Source: Candidatus Zixiibacteriota bacterium (GTDB lineage: Bacteria; Zixibacteria; MSB-5A5; GN15; PGXB01). From it: a DNA stretch of 28,221 bases. The stretch lies in assembly GCA_900498245.1 (NCBI GenBank), contig LS998015.1, positions 3,157,610 through 3,185,830 on the forward strand, in the 5' to 3' direction. The notes beneath the pieces are model-generated. The model had not been told where the DNA came from. It saw only the letters and a program-made list of their open reading frames with translations, and ran no database searches. The position numbers were made by a program, and so were the translations under genes. Every line of letters starts with the position of its first letter. The first letter of the stretch is position 1. Positions 6,671-15,053 of the stretch are shown here, piece after piece.

Positions 6671-7810
6671 ATGTCGCTCGGACTCTATATCCATTTTCCG
6701 TTCTGCACCAATTTCTGCAGTTATTGCGATTTCTATAAAGAGATTCACAGCGTCGAACTGGAAAAATTATACTATCGCGCCCTGGAAATCGAACTGGCCC
6801 TGGCCATTCCGACTATCGATCCCGAGGACCGCGAGTTGGCCTCGCTTTATATCGGCGGCGGGACACCATCGCTCACCGACCTGAACATTCTGGAACGGTT
6901 TGTCGCGAGCATCAAGAAGCATTTCATCCTGTCAAAGGATCTGGAATTTTCTTTTGAGATTAATCCGGAGTCGATCGACGCCGAGAAATTGCAGTTTTTG
7001 AAAGCGCTCGGGGTTAACAGGCCGATTTTCGGGATGCAATCATTCAACTTTCGCCAACTGAAACTCCTGAATCGAAAGCACAAACTGGAGGATTCCTTTC
7101 GGGCGGTTTATCTGGCACGGGCGCTCAGCTTTGACAATTTCGGCATCGATATGATATTCGGCCTGCCGAAACAGACCGCCAGAACGCTCGGTGATGATTT
7201 GAATCAGATAATCGAACTTATGCCCCCGCATATTTCGTACTATCAGTTGACGGTCGAAAAAGGGACGCCTCTGGAAAACAAAATCGAATCCGGCAAATTG
7301 AAACTTCCCGACAGCGACCTCTGCGCCGGAATGTACCGTGCCATAAATGAAGAATTAAACAAGCATAAATATTTCCGTTATGAGATTTCGTCGTTCGCCC
7401 AGCCCGGCTATGAATGCCGCCATAATTTGCGCTATTGGGATGGGGGCGATTTTCTCGGCCTGGGGCCGTCGGCGCACAGTTTTATCGGCGAGCACCGCTT
7501 CGCCAACAGCCCCGATTTAAATTTTTATTTGAAGCAACTGTCCGGGAACAAGCGTCCTCTAATTCTCGACACCGACAGCCGGGAGGCCCGTATTTCCGAG
7601 GCGATTATGCTGGGACTTCGCACGGCGCATGGAATCGAACGCCGGCAGTTTTTACATCGCTTCGGGATTTCGGTCGAAGAGGCCATCGACCGGGCCAGTT
7701 ATGAAGCCCTGGTGAAAGGCGGTATGATTGCGCCGAACGATGAGCATATCAAATTGACCGAATCCGGTTTCCCCCTGGCCGATGAGATAATTCGACGGCT
7801 GGTGAAGTAA
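6671..7810 (+). CDS. hemW: HemW-like radical SAM protein (coproporphyrinogen III oxidase-like)
   Basis: A 379-residue radical SAM enzyme. The 4Fe-4S-binding motif is C12-x3-C16-x2-C19 (CTNFCSYCDFY), followed by the SAM-binding GGGTPS. The C-terminal HemN_C-type winged region includes HNLRYWDGGDFLGLGPSAHSF and ARISEAIMLGLRTAHGI. The motif ends CDF rather than CxC, and the length is shorter than oxygen-independent HemN (about 450 residues). Both point to HemW, a heme-trafficking chaperone, and not to the true oxidase. Many genomes annotate it as HemN. It follows lepB with no gap and is probably cotranscribed. Confidence 0.93.
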   Translation: MSLGLYIHFPFCTNFCSYCDFYKEIHSVELEKLYYRALEIELALAIPTIDPEDRELASLYIGGGTPSLTDLNILERFVASIKKHFILSKDLEFSFEINPESIDAEKLQFLKALGVNRPIFGMQSFNFRQLKLLNRKHKLEDSFRAVYLARALSFDNFGIDMIFGLPKQTARTLGDDLNQIIELMPPHISYYQLTVEKGTPLENKIESGKLKLPDSDLCAGMYRAINEELNKHKYFRYEISSFAQPGYECRHNLRYWDGGDFLGLGPSAHSFIGEHRFANSPDLNFYLKQLSGNKRPLILDTDSREARISEAIMLGLRTAHGIERRQFLHRFGISVEEAIDRASYEALVKGGMIAPNDEHIKLTESGFPLADEIIRRLVK

Positions 7811-7861
7811 TAAGAATTCTTCTTGATAAATTTTGATCCTTATATTTTTTATTCTCTTCCG

Positions 7862-7990
7862 AAAATTCAAAAGGTCAAACAAGAATGTTTGACCTACCCG
7901 GAATCTTGCCTCTATGCTACCACCGTGAACTAAAGTAGGACAAGCATTCCTGCTTGTCCCTGATTTCATCGGATAGAAATGTCTAGCATA
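7862..7990. repeat. REPIN-like element, copy 1
   Basis: Two palindromes lie in inverted orientation 37 bases apart. The first has 10-bp arms, AGGTCAAACA (7872-7881) and TGTTTGACCT (7886-7895), with an AGAA loop and ends in CTAC. The second starts GTAG (7935-7938) and has 9-bp arms, GGACAAGCA (7938-7946) and TGCTTGTCC (7951-7959), with a TTCC loop. Read on opposite strands both have the form GTAG plus an 8-bp stem and 4-base loop, which is the architecture of REP sequences mobilised by RAYT/TnpA-REP transposases. A second collinear copy lies at 9202-9330. The rest of the stretch 7811-8038 holds nothing else that I recognise. Confidence 0.85.
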
Positions 7991-8038
7991 TCATTAAATT
8001 TACGAAATAGAGAGATGGAGTTTTTCAGCCGGTCAACC

Positions 8039-9085
8039 TTAATCCGGCACCATCCTTCCCTCTCCAAATCTTAAAATCCAAAAATCCGAATCAAGTAGAT
8101 TATGGCTCAATAGGGCCTTATGAAGATCCCTGACATGGGCATCGACAGCCTGTTCCGGGTGCTCGCAAAAAGTGGCGAAATGCATGCCTATACTTTGCCT
8201 CGATTCCAGGAGGAGATGAATCAGAACGGCCTCTTCGGGATTGATATGCTCCTCTTTCATGAACCACCTTTTTTCATAGTTGCCCAGAGGAAGAATAGTT
8301 GCCCGGAAAGAGCCAAAATGATTCTTAATTTCATTGATAAAAGGTCCAAAACCGGTATCGCCGGCAAAATAAATATTTCCGGCTTTGCCTTCTATTACGA
8401 ATCCGCCCCAGAGAGTGCGATTATTGCCCCATATGAAGCGGCCGGAATTATGTTTTGACGGGACAAAAGTAATCTTCAATTGGGATTGGCTCGCAACAGT
8501 GCTTTGCCACCAGTCCAATTGGGTCACTTTTGAAATTTCTTCCGAAGCAAGTAATTCGCCTATTCCCAGGCCCGCAATAATTCGGGGATTATCCCTCTGC
8601 ACCAGCGTGCGAAGTGTCGGCAAATCCAAATGATCGAAATGGTCATGACTTATTAATATTATATCTATCTTTGGAAGGTCACCAATTTTTATCCCCGGAG
8701 CCCGAATGCGTTTTGCCCCCATGAAAGAAAAGGGACCGGCCCGCATCGACCAGATGGGGTCGGTCAAAAGATTGAGGCTGTCTGTTTGAATCAAGACCGT
8801 GGCATGATTGATATAGGTGATCTTCAGACTATCGCCGGAGACAAATTTGATCGGCGCCGGCATGGGAGGGTTATCAATCCATTCCGGCCAATCTACTGTT
8901 TTCATTTCCCACAGCCATTTTAAATGGTCGGCGAAAGTATGGTCCGGTTCGTTATAGTGGAAGTATTTACCGTCAAAATGCCCGGATTGGGGCCCGTCAT
9001 ACAGCGGCCGCGTGGACACAAAATAGATAGCCGCAATGCTCAAAGCCGTAACAATTAAAATCAAAACAAATATCTTTTTAACCAT
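8039..9085 (-). CDS. Membrane-anchored metallo-beta-lactamase-fold hydrolase, NAPE-PLD-like
   Basis: A 348-residue protein starting at the ATG of MVKKIFVLILIV. The frame is open 38 codons further up, to 9199 at the edge of the second repeat, but that extension has no domain character. Residues 1-23 form an uncleaved membrane anchor or signal peptide. The metal site HxHxDH is SHDHFDHLD (H147, H149, D151, H152); further ligands are expected in PSKHNSGR, FAGDTGFG and IGMHFATF. Family motifs of the N-acyl-phosphatidylethanolamine phospholipase D-like group are present: INHATVLIQ, LLTDPIWSMRAGPF, GAKRIRAPGI, TLWGGFVIEG and HINPEEAVL. Substrate is unknown; a lipid phosphodiester is a family-based guess. 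The gene lies alone between two copies of a REPIN-like repeat. Confidence 0.85.
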   Translation of the reverse strand: MVKKIFVLILIVTALSIAAIYFVSTRPLYDGPQSGHFDGKYFHYNEPDHTFADHLKWLWEMKTVDWPEWIDNPPMPAPIKFVSGDSLKITYINHATVLIQTDSLNLLTDPIWSMRAGPFSFMGAKRIRAPGIKIGDLPKIDIILISHDHFDHLDLPTLRTLVQRDNPRIIAGLGIGELLASEEISKVTQLDWWQSTVASQSQLKITFVPSKHNSGRFIWGNNRTLWGGFVIEGKAGNIYFAGDTGFGPFINEIKNHFGSFRATILPLGNYEKRWFMKEEHINPEEAVLIHLLLESRQSIGMHFATFCEHPEQAVDAHVRDLHKALLSHNLLDSDFWILRFGEGRMVPD

Positions 9086-9201
9086 AGCAGAGGTTTGCAC
9101 CTGATAATAGACTGTTATTAATTTACGAATTCTGGTCGGGAAAGTTCGCTTTGATATAGGTTGGCATTGTTTTCGATCGTGACTTAATACTTCACCCATT
9201 A

Positions 9202-9330
9202 AAAATCCAAAAGGTCAAACAAGAATGTTTGACCTACCTGGAATCATGCCTCTATTCTATCGGCGTGAATAGCAGTAGGACAAGCATTCCTGCTTGTCCC
9301 TGATTTCAACGAATAGGAGTGTCCGGCTTA
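9202..9330. repeat. REPIN-like element, copy 2
   Basis: A direct copy of the element at 7862-7990, shifted by exactly 1340 bases with no insertion or deletion over about 125 bases. The two palindromes are identical to those of copy 1: 9212-9235 with CTAC ending at 9237, and GTAG at 9275-9278 followed by the second stem to 9299. The 37-base spacer is only partly conserved (both copies have a TGCCTCTAT core and CGTGAA). It lies between the hydrolase gene start and rarA. Confidence 0.85.
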
Positions 9331-9395
9331 TAATTGGAATTCCACGCCCCGAAAATCCCTTCATCATATATCTTTTCATTTATTATATTGGCCTT

Positions 9396-10751
9396 ATGGA
9401 ACTTTTCGACAATGAGCCAGCCGGCGAGAATGAAACGCCGGTTGATTTGAATTCCCCCCTGGCCGATCGGATGCGGCCGCGGAATTTCGAGCAGTTTATC
9501 GGGCAGGAAAAACTGGTCGGGAAAGATACCCCGCTCCGGCGGGCAATCGAGCAGGATCGGGTCGGTTCAGTCATTTTCTGGGGTCCCCCCGGCTCGGGCA
9601 AGACGACGCTGGCGGAGTTGATGGCCCGCGCCACCAAGGGGCAGTTTGTGCCGTTCTCGGCGGTCACCTCGGGGATAAAAGAAATCAAGGAAGTGATCTC
9701 GAAGGCCCGTCATTACCGCCAGATGTCAGGCCGGAAAACCTATATTTTTATCGATGAGATTCACCGTTTCAACAAGGCTCAGCAGGATGCCTTTCTGCCG
9801 TATGTCGAAAAGGGGGATATTGTCCTGATCGGCGCCACCACCGAGAACCCGTCGTTCGAAGTCATCTCGGCGCTTCTGTCGCGGGTCAAGGTCTATGTTC
9901 TGGAGCGCCTGAAGGAGAAAGATCTGGCGGCGATAATCAAAAATGCCTTGTCCGATTCCGAGCGGGGTTTGGGGACGAATAATATCGCTATCGATGACAA
10001 GGCGCTGGAGTTTATTACGATTGCCGCCGACGGCGACGCCCGCCGGGCGCTGAATCTTCTGGAGGCCTGCGCCGAAGATGCCGGGAAGGGCGGACGAATC
10101 ACCCTTGAAAAGGCGACTGAGATTCATCAGAAAGGGGCGCTTCTATATGACAAAACCGGCGAAGAGCATTACAATATTATCTCGGCCCTGCATAAGGCGG
10201 TCCGGGGGGGCGACCCTGATGCCTCGCTGTACTGGCTGGCGCGGATGCTCGATTCCGGCGAGGATCGTCTCTATATCGCCCGCCGGATGATCCGGATGGC
10301 AATCGAGGATATCGGCCTGGCCGACACCAACGCCCTCACTGTGGCTCTCAATGCCCGCGACACATATCATTTTCTCGGCTCCCCCGAAGGGGAACAGGCG
10401 CTGGCCCAGACCATAATTTATCTGGCCTGTGCGCCAAAATCGAACGCCGCCTATATGGCGTTCGAAAACGCCATGAAAGATGCTTCGGAGAAAGGATCGC
10501 TTCCGGTGCCGCTCTGGATCCGCAACGCCCCGACCTCGCTCATGAAAGCGCTCGGATACGGCAAAGATTATAAATATGCCCACGAATACGAAGATGCCAT
10601 GACCGACCAGGAATATTTCCCGGAAGAACTGGCGGGTACGAAATATTATCATCCGACCCAGCGCGGAAAGGAAATAAAAATCGCCGAATATCTGGAGAAA
10701 TTTCGGGAATATCGGAAAAGACTGATGGAGAAGAATAAGAAGGAGAAATAG
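9396..10751 (+). CDS. rarA: Replication-associated recombination protein A (RarA/MgsA), AAA+ ATPase
   Basis: A 451-residue clamp-loader-like AAA+ ATPase acting at stalled replication forks. Walker A is GPPGSGKTT (residues 63-71), Walker B is FIDEIHRF (D120, E121) and sensor 1 lies in [10 protein letters not shown] (146-155). The C-terminal tetramerisation domain shows the family motifs [23 protein letters not shown] and [29 protein letters not shown]. The length is typical. The frame is open upstream to 9294 inside the repeat element, but the conserved N-terminus ([21 protein letters not shown]) begins just after the ATG at 9396, so that start is preferred even though its Shine-Dalgarno is weak. 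The gene looks monocistronic. Confidence 0.95.
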   Translation: MELFDNEPAGENETPVDLNSPLADRMRPRNFEQFIGQEKLVGKDTPLRRAIEQDRVGSVIFWGPPGSGKTTLAELMARATKGQFVPFSAVTSGIKEIKEVISKARHYRQMSGRKTYIFIDEIHRFNKAQQDAFLPYVEKGDIVLIGATTENPSFEVISALLSRVKVYVLERLKEKDLAAIIKNALSDSERGLGTNNIAIDDKALEFITIAADGDARRALNLLEACAEDAGKGGRITLEKATEIHQKGALLYDKTGEEHYNIISALHKAVRGGDPDASLYWLARMLDSGEDRLYIARRMIRMAIEDIGLADTNALTVALNARDTYHFLGSPEGEQALAQTIIYLACAPKSNAAYMAFENAMKDASEKGSLPVPLWIRNAPTSLMKALGYGKDYKYAHEYEDAMTDQEYFPEELAGTKYYHPTQRGKEIKIAEYLEKFREYRKRLMEKNKKEK

Positions 10752-10811
10752 GGCGGCATCTTTTTCAAAATATTTCCAACTTGAACCCGGTTTTGAATGT
10801 AGAATATCTAA

Positions 10812-10839
10812 ATGACAACAAGGAATAGAATCATAATAT
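10812..10839 (+). promoter_or_regulatory. Candidate promoter for the gene at 10867
   Basis: ATGACA (10812-10817) and TAATAT (10834-10839) are 16 bases apart in the 115-base AT-rich gap after rarA. A start near 10846 would leave a leader of about 20 bases. Confidence 0.35.
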
Positions 10840-10866
10840 ACCCGCACTGATTGATTTAAATTAGAT

Positions 10867-12135
10867 ATGTCATTGAAAAAAATAGTCCTAATATTTGCCC
10901 TGATGCTGTTGCCGACGCTTCACGCGGCGGCGCAGGTTACGTTGATACCGATGGATGAAACCCAGACCGATCATCTTAAGGCGTACGGGATTGCTTTCAA
11001 GGCGCTGGAGATGGGGATAAAAGTAGAGTGGCTCTTGAACTACCGGGGCGGGTCCTTCATGTTTGATACCCGCGATGAACTGACCAACGCCTGCCTGGTG
11101 CGGGGAGTCAAGACGGAATCGATAACCTCGGCCGATGTCGCCGATATCTACCGCACCATCGAAACCGAAAATATGGAGAAGGTGACACTGGAGAAAGCCC
11201 CCGCGATCGCGGTCTATACGCCCAAGAATGTCCGGCCGTGGGATGATGCTGTCACGCTGGCGCTGACCTACGCCGATATCAAATACACGATGATCTGGGA
11301 CGACGATATCCTGGCCGGGGCGCTCGATAATTTCGACTGGCTCCATCTGCATCATGAAGATTTCACCGGGCAGTACGGCAAATTTTACGCAACTTTCCGC
11401 AACCAACTGTGGTACCGTCAGGATGTCGAAACCAACGAGGCGATGGCCAAAAAACTGGGGTATCATAAAGTCTCCGAGATGAAGCGCGATGTCGCCAAGG
11501 TCATCAAAGATTATGTCCGCCGGGGCGGATTCATGTTCGCCATGTGCTCCGCGCCGGAGACATTCGATATCGCCCTGGCAGCCCAGAACGATGATATTGT
11601 ACCGTCGGAGTTCGACGGCGACCCGGTTGACCCCGATGCTCAGAAAAAACTCGATTACTCTCAGACTATGGCGTTCGAGAATTTCTCGGTCTCGCTCGAC
11701 CCGCTGGAGTACCGTCACAGCAATATCGACACTTACCCCGACCGGCTGGTGAAATTCCCAACGCCGGACAACGACTATTTTTATCTATTCGAATTTTCCG
11801 CCAAACTGGATCCGGTTCCGACCATGCTGGTGCAGGATCATGTCGGGATGGTGAAAGGATTCATGGGGCAGACGACCGCGTTCCGCAAATCACTTCTCAA
11901 AAAATATGTGACGATTCTCGGGCAGGTGGATGGGTATGATGAAGTCCGGTATATTCACGGCAATTACGGCAAAGGGACATTCACGTGGCTCTCCGGTCAC
12001 GACCCGGAAGATTATCAGCATATGGTAGGGGACCCGCCGACCGATTTATCGCTTCACAAAAATTCCCCGGGGTACCGTCTGATTTTGAACAATGTCCTCT
12101 TCCCCGCCGCGAAGAAAAAAGAGCGGAAGACATAA
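10867..12135 (+). CDS. Secreted protein of an FCB-group family, often labelled 'asparagine synthetase B'; function unknown
   Basis: A 422-residue protein with a clear signal peptide (residues 1-23, cleavage after AAAQ). The conserved start of the mature part, LIPMDETQTDHLKAYGIAFKALEMG followed by WLLNYRGGSF, belongs to a family that I recall as widespread in Bacteroidetes and related phyla and often annotated as asparagine synthetase B. I see no N-terminal nucleophile cysteine and no ATP-binding loop to support that name. A segment GGFMFAMCSAPETFDIALA resembles the nucleophile elbow of class I glutamine-amidotransferase-like folds, and HGNYGKGTFTWLSGHDPEDYQH near the C-terminus resembles ThuA-like proteins. 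A periplasmic amidotransferase-like fold is therefore plausible but unproven. The gene stands alone, convergent with the island at 12.3-14.5 kb. Confidence 0.7.
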   Translation: MSLKKIVLIFALMLLPTLHAAAQVTLIPMDETQTDHLKAYGIAFKALEMGIKVEWLLNYRGGSFMFDTRDELTNACLVRGVKTESITSADVADIYRTIETENMEKVTLEKAPAIAVYTPKNVRPWDDAVTLALTYADIKYTMIWDDDILAGALDNFDWLHLHHEDFTGQYGKFYATFRNQLWYRQDVETNEAMAKKLGYHKVSEMKRDVAKVIKDYVRRGGFMFAMCSAPETFDIALAAQNDDIVPSEFDGDPVDPDAQKKLDYSQTMAFENFSVSLDPLEYRHSNIDTYPDRLVKFPTPDNDYFYLFEFSAKLDPVPTMLVQDHVGMVKGFMGQTTAFRKSLLKKYVTILGQVDGYDEVRYIHGNYGKGTFTWLSGHDPEDYQHMVGDPPTDLSLHKNSPGYRLILNNVLFPAAKKKERKT

Positions 12136-12143
12136 TTGATTTC

Positions 12144-12165
12144 CGGCAGGAAAGGGTTCCTGCCG
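12144..12165. repeat. REP-like perfect hairpin
   Basis: CGGCAGGAA (12144-12152) and TTCCTGCCG (12157-12165) form a perfect 9-bp stem with an AGGG loop. On the minus strand it is preceded by GT to read GTCG-headed, similar in design to the GTAG-headed repeats at 7862 and 9202 but with different bases. It lies 8 bases after a stop codon and lacks a T-run, so it is a poor terminator. Confidence 0.45.
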
Positions 12166-12190
12166 ACGCGACAAAAAACATGACCTTAGC

Positions 12191-12262
12191 AGGTTAGAAG
12201 CGTTTTCAATCCTGACATTTTATCGTTTACCTCTGATGTCAGGATCTGAGAAGATACTGACC
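12191..12262. repeat. Diverged direct repeat A, left boundary of the surface-protein segment
   Basis: About 72 bases align without gaps to 15054-15125 at an offset of 2863. They share TCCTGACATTT exactly, plus AGCGT, GTCAG, ATCT and AGAAGAT at matching positions. Copy A also contains an 8-bp inverted repeat, CCTGACAT (12211-12218) and ATGTCAGG (12236-12243). Similarity is roughly two thirds of positions by eye. The remainder of 12136-12345 shows no gene. Confidence 0.55.
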
Positions 12263-12345
12263 AACTCGCTACAGCTTATGCAGATTGCGATCATTCCCGT
12301 ACCGTCGTTAGACCAGACAAACTTGTGATCAACAATGTTGAATGC

Positions 12346-12837
12346 CTAGTCGATATGGCCACAGACGGCCGGAATACCGCCTTTGTATTTCCAGTTGATA
12401 ATTCTTGAAACGTCAAGAATATTGACCGCTCCGTTGCCATCCGCGTCGGCCTGTGACTGACAAACCGGCGCCGCAGCACCTTTATACTTCCAGTTAATGA
12501 TCTTCGACACGTCGAGAATATTAACCGATCCATTATTATCAGCATCACCCGGAGTCGCGCAACAGCTTGCAGAGCCGAAATTCTGGAGGAACCCGTGTAG
12601 CAAATTATAACCGGTGGAATTTCCGCTTCCGGCCGCCGTCTGCCCGACTACTCCAGTGACGACATAATTGGTTGACGTCCCATGATTACCTCCGGAGGCA
12701 ATCACCTGCCATGTAATCTGTTCACCAGCCATGGCCGGTGACGCCACTGCTTTAATAAAGGATTTACTGGCCGGCGGATCATTACCATACGCGACAATGG
12801 AGACCAGGAATATTAATGCTAAAATATATTTCTTCAT
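12346..12837 (-). CDS. Secreted protein with two dockerin type I repeats
   Basis: A 163-residue protein with a signal peptide (residues 1-18). A middle region (residues 35-88), with VVTGVVGQTAAGSG and NLLHGFLQNF, is typical of FCB cell-surface proteins ending in a dockerin. Two calcium-binding dockerin repeats follow: GDADNNGSVNILDVSKIINWKYKG (97-120, shown here as the full motif span) and a second copy at 130-153 in which ADADGNGAVNILDVSRI is nearly identical. Each has the D-x-D-x-N/D-G-x-V/A-N-I-x-D calcium loop. Dockerins bind cohesins in cellulosomes, but in this lineage they may serve as generic anchoring or stability modules; no cohesin is present here. The gene starts 7 bases after the stop of the S74 gene and is probably cotranscribed with it. 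Confidence 0.85.
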   Translation of the reverse strand: MKKYILALIFLVSIVAYGNDPPASKSFIKAVASPAMAGEQITWQVIASGGNHGTSTNYVVTGVVGQTAAGSGNSTGYNLLHGFLQNFGSASCCATPGDADNNGSVNILDVSKIINWKYKGAAAPVCQSQADADGNGAVNILDVSRIINWKYKGGIPAVCGHID

Positions 12838-12844
12838 ATGGCGC

Positions 12845-14473
12845 TCATTTCGATGACAGGATGTTTTTGGTGTTGGACTCTTTTGCCGCCATCTCGTTTA
12901 TCTGTTTGATCAATAACTGAACCTGCTGTTTCAATTGATCCATTTCCGATTGGAGGTTGGCATTTCTATTGGCAAGTTCTTTGATAGCCGCAAGGGCAAT
13001 TCCCGACGGATCAATAGTGGAAATAGTTGTGTCACTTTCACCCAATTTAAAGAGTAGATAGAAATCCTGAGCCATTGGACCAATATGCTCGATACTAGGG
13101 TCCTGTGATTTATAGCTCCATCTGCTGACCGGAAGATTCTTTAACTTGGCCAATATTTCGGCTCCATCGGCAGGGCGAATATTGCGTTTAACGGTGCTAT
13201 CAGAGACCGACACCCAGGCTGAAGCGCCGGGTGCTAGGGTTACGCCCGCCGTTAGTGCAGCGTTTGAGTAGATTCGCGTACCACCAGAAGCACGAACTGC
13301 GAATTCGTTTGATGAGGCCGATTGAAAGCTGGAATTCGTGCTATCCGCCCATATGAAAGACCCAGCGTGATTTGAACGCACCTCAACATTTCGGCCGGCC
13401 GCAAAGGAGTATGGGGCATATATCTGACAGCCGTCGCCTCCCGGAATTGTAGAAGACTTGGCATTTTCCCTTATGTAGTTCCCAGAACCTCCTCCAATTG
13501 TTGCCGCGTCCGCTCCAAGGCTGATTGAATTGCCTAAACCTCCTCCTATCGCTGCACCGTCAGCCCTAGCATGATTTTGATCGCCACCGCTCACCGTGGC
13601 GCAATATCCATTTGCCCAACCATTAGAACCGCCCGCAACCGTGCCGAGTAAACCAAGAGCAATATTATTCCAACCTCCTCCTATGGTGCACCAAGTACTT
13701 TCGGCCCTGTTTAGTTCTCCGCCACTGACAACGGATGCAATTCCATTTGCGCTGTTGGAATTCCCCCCACCAACAACCGAATAATTTCCGCGAGCAGAAT
13801 TCGAATCTGCAGCGGTAAATCCGCCCCCGCCTGAAATTACGGAGTATTCGCCTCTTGCTACGTTGTTTGCTCCGCCCGCAATTGTTGACCAAGAGGCAGT
13901 CGCCATATTCTTCTCGCCACCTGAGACTGTGACCGAATACTGACCGGATACAGTGTTAGACCATCCCCCGCTGATCGCCCCATAGGTACCAGTATTAGTA
14001 TGCCCCGGGCCAATAGTAGCACGACCGGTTATCCATACATCACCCATAATCGTACCCCCAGTCGCCGTATTTATGGTAGCAACCGAGTCTGCTCTTGTCC
14101 CATGATACGCATAGGCGACAGCGGCAAATGTCGTGCGAGGTGTCAGCTCTGGATCAGTCTCTACCCCTATTCCGAGCCATCGGTCCGGTGCCGCAAACAT
14201 TGTCGCTGTTAATGGATGCACGGCCCCCAATTGGACAGAGAAGAGGCCATCTGTGACCGTCACTGATAGAGTCTCTGCCCACAACACTGTCCCTGCTGAA
14301 ACAGCATCATAGAGCGTGAACCTGAGACTGTAGACGTTGTTGGCTACCGACTCACCAGAGGCGTTGGTCAAACGCCCTTGGTAATTCATGGTGCCAGGCA
14401 CATCCGCAAAACTGAGGGATACACTCGCTAAATAGACAGCGAGTCCCATAATTAGAGTCGCGCGCTGAAACAT
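12845..14473 (-). CDS. Secreted tail-fibre-like protein: YadA-type head repeats with C-terminal Peptidase_S74 chaperone domain
   Basis: A 542-residue protein starting at an ATG with GGAGG eight bases upstream. Signal peptide at residues 1-23. The N-terminal domain (PGTMNYQGRLTNASG, residues 26-125) is typical of FCB surface proteins. Residues 168-345 hold about nine imperfect repeats of 16-20 residues built on the pattern S/G-x-V-S/G-GG-x-x-N-x-A, as in YadA/Hep_Hag head domains. The C-terminal domain (about 424-500) is an intramolecular chaperone of auto-processing type: S424 and K429 in SDSTVKRNI form the expected Ser-Lys pair, with PMAQDFY and ALAAIKEL further on. A coiled coil at 498-533 ends the protein. 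Trimeric folding and self-cleavage are expected from the family. Codon use looks less GC-rich than the neighbours. Confidence 0.88.
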   Translation of the reverse strand: MFQRATLIMGLAVYLASVSLSFADVPGTMNYQGRLTNASGESVANNVYSLRFTLYDAVSAGTVLWAETLSVTVTDGLFSVQLGAVHPLTATMFAAPDRWLGIGVETDPELTPRTTFAAVAYAYHGTRADSVATINTATGGTIMGDVWITGRATIGPGHTNTGTYGAISGGWSNTVSGQYSVTVSGGEKNMATASWSTIAGGANNVARGEYSVISGGGGFTAADSNSARGNYSVVGGGNSNSANGIASVVSGGELNRAESTWCTIGGGWNNIALGLLGTVAGGSNGWANGYCATVSGGDQNHARADGAAIGGGLGNSISLGADAATIGGGSGNYIRENAKSSTIPGGDGCQIYAPYSFAAGRNVEVRSNHAGSFIWADSTNSSFQSASSNEFAVRASGGTRIYSNAALTAGVTLAPGASAWVSVSDSTVKRNIRPADGAEILAKLKNLPVSRWSYKSQDPSIEHIGPMAQDFYLLFKLGESDTTISTIDPSGIALAAIKELANRNANLQSEMDQLKQQVQLLIKQINEMAAKESNTKNILSSK

Positions 14474-14559
14474 TCTGAAGTCCTCCGTTGTTATTTTTGG
14501 TTTAGGTTCATGTTCGTTACCGCATTCTCAATACTGCACGCCGCCGATTAGATGAGCAC

Positions 14560-14588
14560 ATTCTGCAATTTATTCTGTAACGTGCCAA
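14560..14588 (-). promoter_or_regulatory. Weak candidate promoter for the S74-dockerin pair
   Basis: On the minus strand TTGGCA (14583-14588) and CAGAAT (14560-14565) are 17 bases apart, which would give a leader of about 80 bases. Both elements match the sigma-70 consensus at only four positions. Confidence 0.22.
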
Positions 14589-15053
14589 GAAACCATTCTA
14601 TGTTCTTAATGCCTGTGTCAAATAGCTTTACTTAGATTATCTGAGTAATGGTGCGCATTTCTCCAGAGATAAATTCGCTTTATATGGCGCCCTGTTTTGA
14701 AAAGCATCCGGCCCGGGGTAATTACGATATTCCTCGCTAAAAACACTTATGTTGCACAGGGGTTGGCTGATATAACCAGAATCCACAGAGGTCTTCTGGA
14801 AAGACTGACTCGCAGATTTTTGACCAAGTTCGCCATGCACATCCTGCTCCACTCCCCAAGGCTGTCATAATAAATATGTCTTAAATATATGCCATACTGT
14901 GTCCGGTTCATTGTGAACCGCCATATCCGCGTCCGCTAAGTAATTATTGCATGTAATTATCGGGCCCGTGCTCTGACCCCGGCTAAATATAGCAAATTAT
15001 CCAAATTAGTCAATTAGAATATTGGAGGCCACAGATAGAAATATGGCCACCCA

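Noticed and set aside
12144-12165. Intrinsic terminator of the 10867 gene
   Set aside because: The hairpin is perfect but is followed by ACGCGAC on the plus strand with no T-run, so it was listed as a REP-like repeat.
12291-12345. Read-through extension of the dockerin protein past its TAG stop
   Set aside because: The frame after the stop stays open for about 40 codons (AFNIVDHKFVWSNDG...), but dockerin proteins usually end right after the second repeat, so the TAG is probably genuine.
14637-14852. A 71-codon minus-strand frame with a GTG start in the non-coding stretch
   Set aside because: No usable Shine-Dalgarno spacing, no recognisable motif, and an amino-acid mix unlike the neighbours. 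It may be eroded coding DNA, so it is mentioned under the intergenic entry only.
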